This document shows positions 34,062 to 43,165 of a stretch of 64,000 bases of DNA, piece after piece (position 1 is the stretch's first letter; the number at the start of each line of letters is the position of its first letter). Origin of the DNA: Neorhizobium huautlense (lineage in GTDB: Bacteria; Pseudomonadota; Alphaproteobacteria; Rhizobiales; Rhizobiaceae); the NCBI RefSeq assembly GCF_030811685.1, contig NZ_JAUSRF010000001.1, positions 496,001 to 560,000 on the forward strand. The letters are read 5' to 3'. A program made the translations under genes and the position numbers. A model generated the notes under the pieces. It searched no databases. It saw only the letters and a program-made list of their open reading frames with translations, and was not told the DNA's origin.

Positions 34062-35088
34062 ATGGCGAGGGTGCCAGCAGATAATGGCCGACGCCCCAGA
34101 CGTCGCCGTTATCGTGCCCGAACAGGCCTGCTGTCGCCAGAAAGAACAGCCGCCAGCGGCGTTGCCAGAGCGTTGCATCCTTTCCGTAGACACTCGAAAG
34201 GATCGGTTTGATGCGATCAATCTCGCGGTCGAAATTGGCGAGCCAGTCCATCGCCGTGCGCTGGTAATGGGTGCCGGACCAGCGCCATTCATCATCCACC
34301 TGAAAGAGATCGCCGAACCGGTGCGGCAGATCATGTGCAGGCATGATGCCGCCAGTGAAAAAATGGTGGGCTATCCAGTCGGCCGGATCGTCGTGGTCGA
34401 AGCGATAGGACCGGCTTCTGTGGGTGAAGACATGCAGGAACAGTTTGCCATCCGGTTTCACCCAGCCGCGCACGCGGGCCAGAAGGTCGCGCCAGTTGGA
34501 CATGTGTTCGAACATCTCGACGGAGACGACGCGGTCGAAGCGGTCTTCGGTGGAAAAATCGTTCATGTCGCAGGTGATCACGGCAAGATTGGTCAGTCCG
34601 CGCTCCGCCGCAAGGCGAAGGATATAGTCGCGTTGCGAGGCTGAATTCGACACGGAGGTGATGCGCGAATTCGGAAAGTTTTCCGCCAGATAAAGCGATA
34701 GCGAACCCCAGCCGCAGCCGAGTTCCAGAATGTTCATGCCATCCTCGATCGCCGCATGCGCAACGGTTTTGGCAAGCGCATGGCTTTCGGCCTCGGCCAG
34801 CGTGGTGTCAGGCGTCGGATAGTGGCAGCAGGAATATTTTCGCTGCGGCCCCAGAGCCAGCGAGAAGAACTCGGCCGGCACTTCGTAATGCTGGCGGTTT
34901 GCCTCGTCCGTGTGGGTGGCGATCGGGAAATGTCCCATCGTCTGCGTAAAGGCGCGTTCCACATCCGCCGGGGTGGCGGCGAGCTTTCGTTTGGTGCGCC
35001 CACAGAGGAAATCGATGCCCGCAAGCGTCATGCTATCGGAGAGCGGCGCACGCTCGGCGGCGTTTATGGCGAAGGCCAGCATGTTCAA
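34060..35088 (-). CDS. Cyclopropane-synthase-like SAM methyltransferase
   Basis: 342 aa of the CFA/mycolic methyltransferase superfamily (COG2230), shorter than true Cfa. SAM site LELGCGWGSLSLYLAE, then VSVEMFEHM and HVFTHR. The N-terminal acyl-binding domain of classical Cfa is missing. The start overlaps the stop of the DUF1295 gene (ATGA). Members of this shorter group often accompany DUF1295 and FAD amine-oxidase genes. The likely substrate is an unsaturated acyl chain, but small-molecule methylation is possible. Confidence 0.85.
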   Translation of the reverse strand: MNMLAFAINAAERAPLSDSMTLAGIDFLCGRTKRKLAATPADVERAFTQTMGHFPIATHTDEANRQHYEVPAEFFSLALGPQRKYSCCHYPTPDTTLAEAESHALAKTVAHAAIEDGMNILELGCGWGSLSLYLAENFPNSRITSVSNSASQRDYILRLAAERGLTNLAVITCDMNDFSTEDRFDRVVSVEMFEHMSNWRDLLARVRGWVKPDGKLFLHVFTHRSRSYRFDHDDPADWIAHHFFTGGIMPAHDLPHRFGDLFQVDDEWRWSGTHYQRTAMDWLANFDREIDRIKPILSSVYGKDATLWQRRWRLFFLATAGLFGHDNGDVWGVGHYLLAPSP

Positions 35089-35894
35089 GGGCGTGTCTCC
35101 TCAAGGTGATGATGTTCGGTTTTACGGGGGCCGGGAAAGAAGGCGTTGACGCGGTTTTGCAGACTGCGGAATTTTTCGCCGCGAGAACGCAGCATGTGAT
35201 CTTCGAGCGGGGGAATGCCGGAGACATGGACCAGCAGCCAGTACATCATCAGCGGGGCCAGCAGTGCGAGCCAGCTCCAGGCTCCGCCGTTTGCCGCGAG
35301 CGGCAGCCAGCAGCACCAGAACAGCCATTCGAAAAAGTAGTTCGGATGGCGGGAATAGCGCCACAACCCGGTCTCGCATACCTCGGTCTTTGCCTTGGGC
35401 GTCTTGCGAAACTGCGCGAGTTGCCGGTCGGCTATGGCCTCACCACAGAGGGCGATGACGGCAATGACAAGGGCCACAAGGTCGAGCGGGCCGGGGAAAG
35501 CGGCGTCGTTTGTGGCAGCCAGATAGACCGCCAGAACGAGAATAAAAGCGGCCAGCGCCTGGATCTGCAGAAACAGAAAAAGTCGCAGCGCGGCGCGGTC
35601 CCCCCATTCCTCGGCGAGCTTGGCATAACGCGGATCCTCGTCATGGCTGCGGGTTCGCGCGCCGATATGACTGCCGAGCCGCAGCGACCATGCGGTTATG
35701 ACCAGCAATGCGGACATGCGGCGCGCAAAATCTCCATCGGACAAAAGGGCCGCCGCAATACCGCCCAGCCCGACCGCCAGCGACCAGATCGTGTCGATCC
35801 AGCCGCTGCGTCCGGTCCGGCGCTGCACGGCCCATGCGATTGTCATGGCCAACGACAATCCGACCGCAAGGCCGACAAGGAGAATCATATCCAT
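35085..35894 (-). CDS. DUF1295 membrane protein (steroid 5-alpha-reductase-like fold)
   Basis: 269 aa with about six hydrophobic segments and the family signature GLWRYSRHPNYFFEWLFW followed by HVSGIPPLEDHMLRSRGEKF. DUF1295 proteins share the C-terminal catalytic-type region of 5-alpha-reductases and isoprenylcysteine methyltransferases, so an NADPH-dependent reduction of a lipid double bond is plausible, though no activity is assured. It is the first gene of a two-gene minus operon divergent from the amine-oxidase operon, with a GAGG ribosome site. Confidence 0.85.
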   Translation of the reverse strand: MDMILLVGLAVGLSLAMTIAWAVQRRTGRSGWIDTIWSLAVGLGGIAAALLSDGDFARRMSALLVITAWSLRLGSHIGARTRSHDEDPRYAKLAEEWGDRAALRLFLFLQIQALAAFILVLAVYLAATNDAAFPGPLDLVALVIAVIALCGEAIADRQLAQFRKTPKAKTEVCETGLWRYSRHPNYFFEWLFWCCWLPLAANGGAWSWLALLAPLMMYWLLVHVSGIPPLEDHMLRSRGEKFRSLQNRVNAFFPGPRKTEHHHLEETRP

Positions 35895-35956
35895 TCATTG
35901 CCTCGTGTCTGGCATTCATGTCTGGCGATTTTTCTCGCCCATGACGGCATCTACGC

Positions 35957-35982
35957 GGAACGGCGACAATTGGTTTCGCGTT
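35957..35982 (+). promoter_or_regulatory. EcfG-type (general stress response) promoter
   Basis: GGAAC (35957-35961) and CGTT (35979-35982) are separated by 17 bases, matching the alphaproteobacterial EcfG/sigma-EcfG consensus GGAAC-N16-17-CGTT. It points to the five-gene operon starting at 36074, with a predicted leader of about 80-110 bases. PhyR-EcfG control fits the lipid-modification genes downstream. Confidence 0.6.
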
Positions 35983-36073
35983 GGTGCGGAAAATCTCTGC
36001 TGAGCCGAGAAAAACCGGACACGATGAAACTTATTGCGACCGATGCTCGTCAGTAATGGAAAGCAGGCGATGA

Positions 36074-37495
36074 ATGACAGACGAAATCGGCGAGGATTTT
36101 ATGACATTTCACGATACCGGCAGCGGTGGGGACCGCTTGAACATTGCGGTCATCGGCAGCGGCATTTCGGGTCTTTCCGCGGCGTGGCTGTTGTCGCAAC
36201 GCCATGACGTGACCGTTTTCGAAGCCGCCGACCGCGTCGGCGGCCACAGCAATACGGTCGAATTTCAGGGCGCGAGCGGCCCCGTGGCGGTCGATACGGG
36301 CTTCATCGTTTACAACGAGGTCACCTATCCTAACCTGACGGCGATGTTCCGCATGCTGGCAGTCCCGACGGTCGCCTCGAACATGTCCTTTGCCATCTCG
36401 CTCAACGAAGGCGGTTTCGAATATTCCGGGGGCACCGGGCTTGGGCTTTTTGCGCAGCGCTCGAATATCGTCAGCCCGCGGTTCTGGTCAATGATGCGCG
36501 ATCTTTTGCGTTTCTACCGCAATGCGCCACGCGATCTCGAAGCGATGAACGGTATTTCGCTGGACGATTATCTCGATCGCAATGGTTATGGCCGCGGTTT
36601 TCGCGAGGATCATCTTTATCCGATGGCCGCTGCCATCTGGTCCACGCCGGCCGTGAAGGTGGGCGAATATCCGGCCGCCAGCTTCGTTCGCTTTTGCCGC
36701 AACCACGGTCTGCTGGAACTGTGGGATCGTCCGGTCTGGCGCACCGTCAACGGCGGAAGCCGCGAATATGTAAAACGGCTGACCCGGACATTCGAAGACC
36801 GGATTCTCTTGTCCACACCTGTCGCGGCCATTCGCCGTGGCGAGGGCAAGGTCGACATTCATGATATCCATGGCAGGCAGCATCAGTTCGATGACGTGGT
36901 GATTGCCACCCACGCGGATCAGGCCTTGCGCCTGTTGTCGGATGCCAGCGAGCGTGAAAAACGCATTCTCGGCGCCTTCCGTTATTCCCGCAACGAAGCG
37001 GTATTGCATGGCGATACCAGCCTGATGCCGAAACGACGGGCGGCTTGGTCCAGCTGGAACTATGTCGCCGATACGCGGAAAATGACGGGCAAGGAAACGC
37101 AACAGCCGTCGATCACCTACTGGATGAACCGGCTGCAGCCACTGGGCACCGCGTCTCCGACCTTTGTGACGCTTAATCCTTCAATTCAGCCGCGCGAGGA
37201 AACCGTCATCCGTCGCGAGGTTTACGAACATCCGATCTTCGACCTCGAAACCGACAAGGCGCAGCAGGATATCTGGTCGCTTCAGGGCGTGCGTAACACG
37301 TGGTTCTGCGGGGCGCATTTCGGGTCAGGTTTCCATGAGGACGGCATTCAGGCCGGATTGGCGGTGGCCGAAGATCTGGGCGGCGTCAGGCGTCCATGGC
37401 AGGTGGAAGAGGAAAGCGCGCGTATCGTGCGCAGGCCGGTGACGCGGCCCTTGCGCCAGCCGCTCATCGATCTGCAGGGTGAGGTGCCGGCATGA
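36074..37495 (+). CDS. FAD-dependent amine-oxidase-like protein
   Basis: 473 aa. N-terminal FAD fold IAVIGSGISGLSAAWLLSQRHDVTVFEAADRVGGHSN includes the GxGxxG and the GG-doublet of the amine oxidase superfamily. A C-terminal FAD segment runs NTWFCGAHFGSGFHEDGIQAGLAVAEDL. In many Proteobacteria this COG2907 protein is adjacent to DUF1365 and Cfa genes, as here. It may oxidize or desaturate a methylated or cyclopropane acyl chain. The ATG at 36101, with GAGG closer to it, is an equally reasonable start. It overlaps the DUF1365 gene by 4 bases. Confidence 0.88.
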   Translation: MTDEIGEDFMTFHDTGSGGDRLNIAVIGSGISGLSAAWLLSQRHDVTVFEAADRVGGHSNTVEFQGASGPVAVDTGFIVYNEVTYPNLTAMFRMLAVPTVASNMSFAISLNEGGFEYSGGTGLGLFAQRSNIVSPRFWSMMRDLLRFYRNAPRDLEAMNGISLDDYLDRNGYGRGFREDHLYPMAAAIWSTPAVKVGEYPAASFVRFCRNHGLLELWDRPVWRTVNGGSREYVKRLTRTFEDRILLSTPVAAIRRGEGKVDIHDIHGRQHQFDDVVIATHADQALRLLSDASEREKRILGAFRYSRNEAVLHGDTSLMPKRRAAWSSWNYVADTRKMTGKETQQPSITYWMNRLQPLGTASPTFVTLNPSIQPREETVIRREVYEHPIFDLETDKAQQDIWSLQGVRNTWFCGAHFGSGFHEDGIQAGLAVAEDLGGVRRPWQVEEESARIVRRPVTRPLRQPLIDLQGEVPA

Positions 37496-38334
37496 GTGCC
37501 GGGCAGAAATCGGCCCCGAAATCGGCCTTGTTTCCCGGCCATGTCACGCATGCGCGGCTGAAGCCGAAGGAGCACCGGCTTGCCTATCGCATCTATTCGC
37601 TGCTGCTCGATCTTGATGAACTTGATGAAATCGACCGAAGACTGAAGCTGTTTTCGGTGGACCGGTTCAATCTGTTTTCCTTCTATCGCAAGGACCGCGG
37701 CGATCGCACCGGTTCCGATCTCAAACGCCAGGTCGAGCGGTCCATGCGCTCTGTGGGGATCGAACCGGATGGCGGGCCGATCCGGCTTCTGACCATGCCG
37801 CGGCTGCTGGGCTGGGCCTTCAATCCGCTCAGCGTGTTCTTCTGCTACGGCCGCGATGAAACCCTGCGCGCCATCCTCTGGGAAGTCGACAACACTTTTG
37901 GCGAACGCCACGGCTACATGATCCCGGTCGAGGACGGAGCCAGCGGTGAGATCGTCCAGCATTGCGACAAGGCGTTTTATGTCTCGCCCTTCATGGACAT
38001 GGATCTGCGTTACACATTTCGGGTTTTGCCGCCTGCGGAAAAACTCTCCATCCGCATCGAGACCTTCGATGCCGCCGGCCCGGTGCTGACGGCGCGCCAC
38101 CTGGCAAAGCGCACCGAACTGACCGATACGGCGCTTCTAAAAGCCTTTTTCGCCATCCCGTTCCTGACGTTGCGCGTGGTCGGCGGCATCCATTGGGAAG
38201 CTTGGAAAATATGGGCGAAAGGTGTCGGTCTGCGCATTCGACCCAAGCCTCCGCAAATGCCGGTGTCTTATGTCCGGGCCACCTCAAGCCATAATCCATC
38301 TCCACGGAAGGTCGAAGTGAATGAGCCAGTCTGA
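37492..38334 (+). CDS. DUF1365 protein
   Basis: 280 aa starting with GHVTHARLKPKEHRLAYRIYSLLLDLDEL, the conserved opening of DUF1365, followed by RLLGWAFNPLSVFFCYG and KAFYVSPFMDMDLRYTF. No catalytic function is established. ATGA overlap with the amine-oxidase gene and a 14-base overlap with the cyclopropane synthase gene indicate tight co-translation, so it probably acts with both on membrane lipid acyl chains. Confidence 0.88.
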   Translation: MSAGQKSAPKSALFPGHVTHARLKPKEHRLAYRIYSLLLDLDELDEIDRRLKLFSVDRFNLFSFYRKDRGDRTGSDLKRQVERSMRSVGIEPDGGPIRLLTMPRLLGWAFNPLSVFFCYGRDETLRAILWEVDNTFGERHGYMIPVEDGASGEIVQHCDKAFYVSPFMDMDLRYTFRVLPPAEKLSIRIETFDAAGPVLTARHLAKRTELTDTALLKAFFAIPFLTLRVVGGIHWEAWKIWAKGVGLRIRPKPPQMPVSYVRATSSHNPSPRKVEVNEPV

Positions 38335-39553
38335 CGATTTTTCCGAGATGATGTTTGCTAACCCAGGTGAAACCGCGCGGCTCGGCCTTGGTGGACGCGT
38401 GACGGAAAAGCTGATCCGCCATCTTCGCTATGGTCACCTCAAGGTGGTGCTGCCATCCGGTGCCGTGGTGGAAAAGACCGGGCCGGAACCCGGCCCCGAT
38501 GCGACGATCGTCATGCGTCGCTGGCGCGCGTTGAGACGGCTTGTGACGGCCGGTGATATCGGTTTTGCCGAAGGTTTTATCGACGGCGACTGGACGACGC
38601 CTGATTTGACGGAGCTGATCCGCCTTGCTGCCCGAAATGGCGAAGCACTGGCGCCTGCCATCGATGGTCATGTCGTCATGCGGCTCGCCAACCGCATCGG
38701 CCATTTGCTCAATGCCAACACCAAACGCGGAAGTCGCCGCAATATCGAAGCGCATTACGATCTCGGCAATAATTTCTACAAGGAATGGCTCGATGCCTCG
38801 ATGCTCTATTCCTCCGGTATCTTTGACGAGGACACGTCTACACTCGAAGCCTCCCAGCGAAAAAAGCTCGATCGCATCCGCGAAAAACTCGATCTTGAAG
38901 GTGGGGAAAGCGTGCTGGAAATCGGCTGCGGCTGGGGTGCGCTTGCCGTGGACCTTGCCGCCCGGGCCAAAGCCAATGTGACGGGGATCACGCTTTCGCC
39001 ATCGCAGCTGAACTGGGCAAGAACTGCGGTTGCCGGTAATGGCCTGTCGCAACAGGTTGATCTGCGGCTGCAGGATTACCGCGATGTGCATGGAAAATTC
39101 GACCGCATCGTATCGATCGAAATGTTCGAGGCGGTTGGGGAGGCCTATTGGCCGGGTTATTTCGATACCCTGAAACGCTGCATGAAAGCCGATGGCCGCG
39201 CGGTCTTGCAGATCATCTCCATCGAGCCTGCGCGTTATGCTTCCTATCGCGGCAAGGCCGATTTCATTCAGAAATACGTCTTTCCGGGTGGTTTCCTTCC
39301 CTCGGATCAAGCCTTGGCGGCTGCTGTCAACGCAGCGGGTCTGAAACTTCGCGAAGTCGAGCATTTCGGCAAATCCTACGCCCGCACGTTGCTGGAATGG
39401 CGCATCCGCTTTCTGGCGCGCTGGCCGGCCATCGCAGCGCAAGGCTTTGACGAACGCTTCCGCCGGCTGTGGCTCTATTACCTCTGCTACTGCGAAGCGG
39501 GTTTCGAGGAAGGCAGCGTCAATGTCGGGCTTTATACGATCGAGCACGCCTGA
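38321..39553 (+). CDS. cfa: Cyclopropane-fatty-acyl-phospholipid synthase
   Basis: 410 aa, full Cfa length. An N-terminal lipid-binding region (about 20-120, including GDIGFAEGFIDGDWTTPD) precedes EAHYDLGNNFYKEWLD, MLYSSGIF and the SAM-binding LEIGCGWGALAVDLA, with VSIEMFEAVGE and FPGGFLPS later. It methylates cis double bonds in phospholipid acyl chains using SAM; some homologues make methyl-branched unsaturated chains instead of cyclopropanes. The EcfG-type promoter upstream of the operon fits the stress role of cyclopropane or related fatty acids. Confidence 0.92.
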   Translation: MSQSDDFSEMMFANPGETARLGLGGRVTEKLIRHLRYGHLKVVLPSGAVVEKTGPEPGPDATIVMRRWRALRRLVTAGDIGFAEGFIDGDWTTPDLTELIRLAARNGEALAPAIDGHVVMRLANRIGHLLNANTKRGSRRNIEAHYDLGNNFYKEWLDASMLYSSGIFDEDTSTLEASQRKKLDRIREKLDLEGGESVLEIGCGWGALAVDLAARAKANVTGITLSPSQLNWARTAVAGNGLSQQVDLRLQDYRDVHGKFDRIVSIEMFEAVGEAYWPGYFDTLKRCMKADGRAVLQIISIEPARYASYRGKADFIQKYVFPGGFLPSDQALAAAVNAAGLKLREVEHFGKSYARTLLEWRIRFLARWPAIAAQGFDERFRRLWLYYLCYCEAGFEEGSVNVGLYTIEHA

Positions 39554-39575
39554 AGGTGAGTGGAGGAGAACCGGG

Positions 39576-39968
39576 ATGAAGAATGCGATTGCGATCTCGA
39601 TGTTTCTGACCGTCGGTTTTGCCGGCATCGCCGGGGCTGCCGACTATGATGGCCAATGGGCGCGTGGCGATGGCAATGCACGTGTTTCGATTGCACCTTG
39701 CGGCTCGGATATCTGCGCCACCAACACCTGGATCAAGCCCGGCACGCCGAAGGAAAAGAAGGGCGACAGGCTGGTGATGACGATCGCGCGCGGTGCCGAT
39801 GGCAGCTACTCGGGCAGCGCGTTCGATCCGCAACGGGACATGACCTACAAACTGACGATGACGGTGAACGGCAACCGGATGACCACGAAGGGCTGTGTGG
39901 TTGCGGGGCTCATCTGCAGGAGTGTCGAGTGGACCAAGGTCGTCGATACCGCAAAACAGGGATTATGA
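39576..39968 (+). CDS. Small secreted DUF2147-like protein
   Basis: 130 aa from ATG 39576 (GGAGGAGAA site). A signal peptide MKNAIAISMFLTVGFAGIAGA precedes a mature domain with DGQWARGDGNARVSIAPCGSD and four cysteines that may form disulfides, resembling the DUF2147 family of periplasmic proteins. The function is unknown. It is fourth in the lipid-module operon, so an envelope role is likely. Confidence 0.75.
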   Translation: MKNAIAISMFLTVGFAGIAGAADYDGQWARGDGNARVSIAPCGSDICATNTWIKPGTPKEKKGDRLVMTIARGADGSYSGSAFDPQRDMTYKLTMTVNGNRMTTKGCVVAGLICRSVEWTKVVDTAKQGL

Positions 39969-39978
39969 GGAGCAAGCG

Positions 39979-40395
39979 ATGAAAACCTATGTCACTGCCT
40001 ATGCCGTTGCGGCGATTGTTTTTCTCGTCGTCGATTCCGTCTGGCTTAGCACGATGGCGGATCGCTTGTACCGGCCGGTCATGGGCGACATGCTGGCGCC
40101 GAAATTCCGCCTTGCGCCGGCAATCGTGTTTTATGTGCTTTTCATCGGCGGTCTGACCTTTTTGGCGATACGGCCGGGTCTCATGGCGGAATCGGTCTGG
40201 ACTGGTGTCATCCACGGCGCGGTTTTGGGCTTCATCGCTTACGCGACCTATGACCTGACCAATCAGGCGACGCTGAAAAACTGGTCGACCTCACTGACGA
40301 TCGCCGACCTGATCTGGGGCACGTTCGTTTCCGCCCTCGCTGCGGGCGCGGGCACATGGGCGGCCCTGCGTTTCATTGGCCCGCCGAGTGCCTGA
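39979..40395 (+). CDS. DUF2177 integral membrane protein
   Basis: 138 aa from ATG 39979 (GAGGAGC site). Four hydrophobic segments are visible, with VDSVWLSTMADRLYRP and the family motif GFIAYATYDLTNQATLKNW. DUF2177 proteins recur beside DUF1365/Cfa operons, but no activity is known. It is last in the operon, 8 bases before the convergent end of the GntR gene. Confidence 0.85.
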   Translation: MKTYVTAYAVAAIVFLVVDSVWLSTMADRLYRPVMGDMLAPKFRLAPAIVFYVLFIGGLTFLAIRPGLMAESVWTGVIHGAVLGFIAYATYDLTNQATLKNWSTSLTIADLIWGTFVSALAAGAGTWAALRFIGPPSA

Positions 40396-40403
40396 TAGGG
40401 CTT

Positions 40404-41186
40404 TCAGAATGCAGGTTTAGACGCTGCGTCCAGATGATTTTGGGAATAATCTGCCTGCTGCCCCGATAGCCGCTGGCGATACCGGTCTTTCGCCGCAACC
40501 AGATGCGCCCGCATTGCGTCCCGGGCGGCATCGCCATCGCCGGCAGATATTGCCTGCAATATGCGAAGATGTTCGCGCTGCAGGCCGCCAAGATAATCGG
40601 CCGACAGAACCTCCACCGAATACCATGGCGAACTGCGGTCGCAGGGAATGGTGCGGTCGCCCAGCGCATCGAGAATTTCGACGTAGAATTCATTGTTGGT
40701 GGCAGCCGCGATCTCGCGGTGAAAGGCAAAATCCGCCTTGCCGGTAGGCTCGCCCTGTTTCAGCAGGGCTTCGAATTCAAAAAATGCTTCCTGTATGCGC
40801 GCTTCCTGCGAGGGGCTGCGGCGCTGGGCGGCAAGACCGGCGCTTTCGATCTCGATACCCATGCGCACTTCCAGAACATTGACCGCGCGGCTGATGCGGT
40901 TGCCCATGTCGGAGGTCATCGCGCTTATTTTTAACGTCGGATTGTCGATGACAAAGACACCGGCACCGTGGCGCACTTCCACCATGCTGTCGGCTGCAAG
41001 CGCTGCGACGGCCTCGCGCACGACCGTCCGGCTGACGCCGAAAAGTTCGGTCATGCGCGTTTCCGTCGGAAGTCTCTCGCCGACGAGGTAGTCGCCGGCG
41101 AGAATTTGTGTGCGCAATTGCTGCGCAACATTTTCGAAGAGTTTTGGTCTTCGTTCCACGCGCATGTCCGTTGGGTTTGCACGCAT
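40404..41186 (-). CDS. GntR-family (FCD) regulator of the TRAP operon
   Basis: 260 aa. The N-terminal winged helix contains LPTETRMTELFGVSRTVVREAVAALAAD, and an all-helical FCD ligand domain follows (about 95-235) with FHREIAAATNNEFY and HLRILQAISAGDGDAARDAM. The start at 41186 follows TAGGAA and lies 9 bases after the DctM stop, so it is the last gene of the TRAP operon. FCD regulators commonly bind carboxylic or sugar acids. The inverted repeat at 44348-44382 in the divergent promoter is a candidate operator. Confidence 0.9.
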   Translation of the reverse strand: MRANPTDMRVERRPKLFENVAQQLRTQILAGDYLVGERLPTETRMTELFGVSRTVVREAVAALAADSMVEVRHGAGVFVIDNPTLKISAMTSDMGNRISRAVNVLEVRMGIEIESAGLAAQRRSPSQEARIQEAFFEFEALLKQGEPTGKADFAFHREIAAATNNEFYVEILDALGDRTIPCDRSSPWYSVEVLSADYLGGLQREHLRILQAISAGDGDAARDAMRAHLVAAKDRYRQRLSGQQADYSQNHLDAASKPAF

Positions 41187-41195
41187 ATGTTTTTC

Positions 41196-42476
41196 CTATC
41201 GGAACACGCTCGGAAGCCAGAGCGAAAGAGCGGGAATGTAGGTCACCAGCAGCAGCACGACGATACCGGCACCGTAAAATGGCCAGATCGAGCGCATCGC
41301 TTCCCACACGGATATCTTTCCGACCGCGCAGGCGACGAACTGCACCCCTCCCACCGGTGGCGTGTTGAGGCCGATACCGTAGTTGAGGATCATGATCACC
41401 CCGAAATGCACCGGGTCGATGCCATAAGCGACCGCGATCGGCAGGAAGATCGGCGTGGTGATGATGATCGTCGGGCCCATGTCCATGAACGTGCCGAGCA
41501 CCAGCATGATCACGTTCAGGAGAAGCAGGATCATGATCGGATTGTCGGACAGCGTCTGCATCCACATGACCAGCGTTGTCGGCACGCGCAGGAAAGCCAT
41601 CAGCCAGGAGAAGGAGGCGGCGCAACCGATGATCAGCAGAACCATGGCGGTGGTGCGCACCGCGCCCATCGTGGCATGCACGAAATCCTTCCAGGTGAGC
41701 TGGCGATAGACGAGCGTGGTGATCAGCAGCGCATAGATGACGGCGATGCAGGAGCTTTCCGTGGCAGTGAAAATGCCGGAGCGCACGCCGCCAAAGATGA
41801 TGGCGATCAGCAACAGGCCGGGAATGGCGACAGCGAGAAGATGCAGCGCCACCATCAGGCCTGGAAAAGGCTCGGTCGGATAACCGCGCTTGGCAGCGAC
41901 GAGATAGGCCGTCACCATCAAAACGGCGGCAAACAGCAGGCCGGGAATGATACCGGCGGTGAAAAGGTCGGCGATGGAAATCTTGCCGCCCGCCGAGATC
42001 GAATAGATGATCATGTTGTGCGAAGGCGGTAAAAGAAGCGCGATCAGTGCTGCCATCGAGGTGATATTGACGGCATAGTCCGCGCCATAACCGCGCGCCT
42101 TCATCTGCGGGATCATCAATCCGCCGACAGCCGCCGCTTCCGCGACAGCCGAACCGGATATGCCGCCGAACAGGGTGGAGGTGACGATGTTGACCTGTCC
42201 AAGCCCGCCGCGCAAATGGCCGACGATGGAGGCCGCGAAGGCGACGATACGCCCGGCAATGCCGCCACGCACCATCAGGTCGCCGGAATAGATGAAAAAG
42301 GGAATGGCGAGCATGGAAAACACGCTCATGCCGGAATTCATGCGCTGGAAAACGACCAGCGGCGGCAGGCCCATGTAAACGACGGTCGCCAGGCTGGAAA
42401 TGCCGAGGCAAAACGCGATCGGCGTACCGATCAGCATCAGCAGCGTGAAGGAGCCGAAGAGGATCCAGAGTTCCAT
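41196..42476 (-). CDS. dctM: TRAP transporter large membrane subunit (DctM)
   Basis: 426 aa, about a dozen hydrophobic segments, family motifs GGISGSAVAEAAAVGGLMIPQM and LLPPSHNMIIYS near the centre and LGTFMDMGPTIIITTPIFLP in the second half. It is the transport-competent subunit that works with the DctQ and DctP proteins in sodium-driven uptake. It starts 4 bases after the DctQ stop. Confidence 0.95.
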   Translation of the reverse strand: MELWILFGSFTLLMLIGTPIAFCLGISSLATVVYMGLPPLVVFQRMNSGMSVFSMLAIPFFIYSGDLMVRGGIAGRIVAFAASIVGHLRGGLGQVNIVTSTLFGGISGSAVAEAAAVGGLMIPQMKARGYGADYAVNITSMAALIALLLPPSHNMIIYSISAGGKISIADLFTAGIIPGLLFAAVLMVTAYLVAAKRGYPTEPFPGLMVALHLLAVAIPGLLLIAIIFGGVRSGIFTATESSCIAVIYALLITTLVYRQLTWKDFVHATMGAVRTTAMVLLIIGCAASFSWLMAFLRVPTTLVMWMQTLSDNPIMILLLLNVIMLVLGTFMDMGPTIIITTPIFLPIAVAYGIDPVHFGVIMILNYGIGLNTPPVGGVQFVACAVGKISVWEAMRSIWPFYGAGIVVLLLVTYIPALSLWLPSVFR

Positions 42477-42480
42477 TCTA

Positions 42481-43086
42481 TCATTCCCCCTTCGCCGAGC
42501 CGGGCAGGTTCAGCCGGGCCGCATCTTTCTGAACGTCTTCGATGTTTTCTAGTTCGACCGCGATTTCGGTCGGTGCCATTTCGTCCAGCGCCTCATCCAC
42601 CGGGGCGCCCAGCGTGCGGGCGACAACCCGTTCCAGCGCAAACAGCGTGATCAAAACGCCGCCACCGACGATGGGCACGTAATCCCATGCTCCGGATATG
42701 CCGAGTGCCGGCATGGTCGTTGCCGCAGTGAGGCCGATGAGCTTGCCGCCATACCAGACCATGCCGATGCCGAAGACGAAAATGACAATGTCGGAAATCA
42801 TCCGCAGCCACTTCTTGCCCGCCGGTGGCAGCACATAGAGCAGCACGTCGAAACCCATGTGATTGTTCTCGCGCACGCCGACGGCGGCGCCGAGAAAGAT
42901 GAACCAGCTCATCAGGATCACCGCGCCTGCTTCCGTCCAGCTCGGTGAATCGTTCAGGACGTAACGGCAGAAAACCTGCCATGCGACGATCGCCGTCATC
43001 ACGACGAGGCCGATGCCGGCAAGGTAGAGAACCAGCGTGTTGAGTTTTGAAAGGATGGGCAATCCTGTCTTGAGATGCGCAGACAT
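42481..43086 (-). CDS. dctQ: TRAP transporter small membrane subunit (DctQ)
   Basis: 201 aa from ATG 43086, chosen for the AGGAGA site 8 bases upstream. Four hydrophobic segments include VAWQVFCRYVLNDSPSWTEAGAVILMSWFIFLG, typical of DctQ. The C-terminal tail after the last helix is longer than usual and acidic. It lies between DctP and DctM in the usual TRAP order. Confidence 0.92.
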   Translation of the reverse strand: MSAHLKTGLPILSKLNTLVLYLAGIGLVVMTAIVAWQVFCRYVLNDSPSWTEAGAVILMSWFIFLGAAVGVRENNHMGFDVLLYVLPPAGKKWLRMISDIVIFVFGIGMVWYGGKLIGLTAATTMPALGISGAWDYVPIVGGGVLITLFALERVVARTLGAPVDEALDEMAPTEIAVELENIEDVQKDAARLNLPGSAKGE

Positions 43087-43165
43087 GGGTAAGCGTCTCC
43101 TGACCTTTCCGATATGCGAAAAGGTTGGACGAAAGTCCGAGATGGCGTGTTTCGGAAACGATGGA

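Noticed and set aside
37991..39628. 545-codon minus-strand frame across DUF1365 and cfa
   Set aside because: It opposes two genes with clear motifs, coupling and ribosome sites, and its product resembles no known protein.
40777..42411. 544-codon minus-strand frame overlapping DctM and GntR genes in another frame
   Set aside because: It spans two genes with clear family matches, and its His/Arg-rich translation is typical of an out-of-frame reading.
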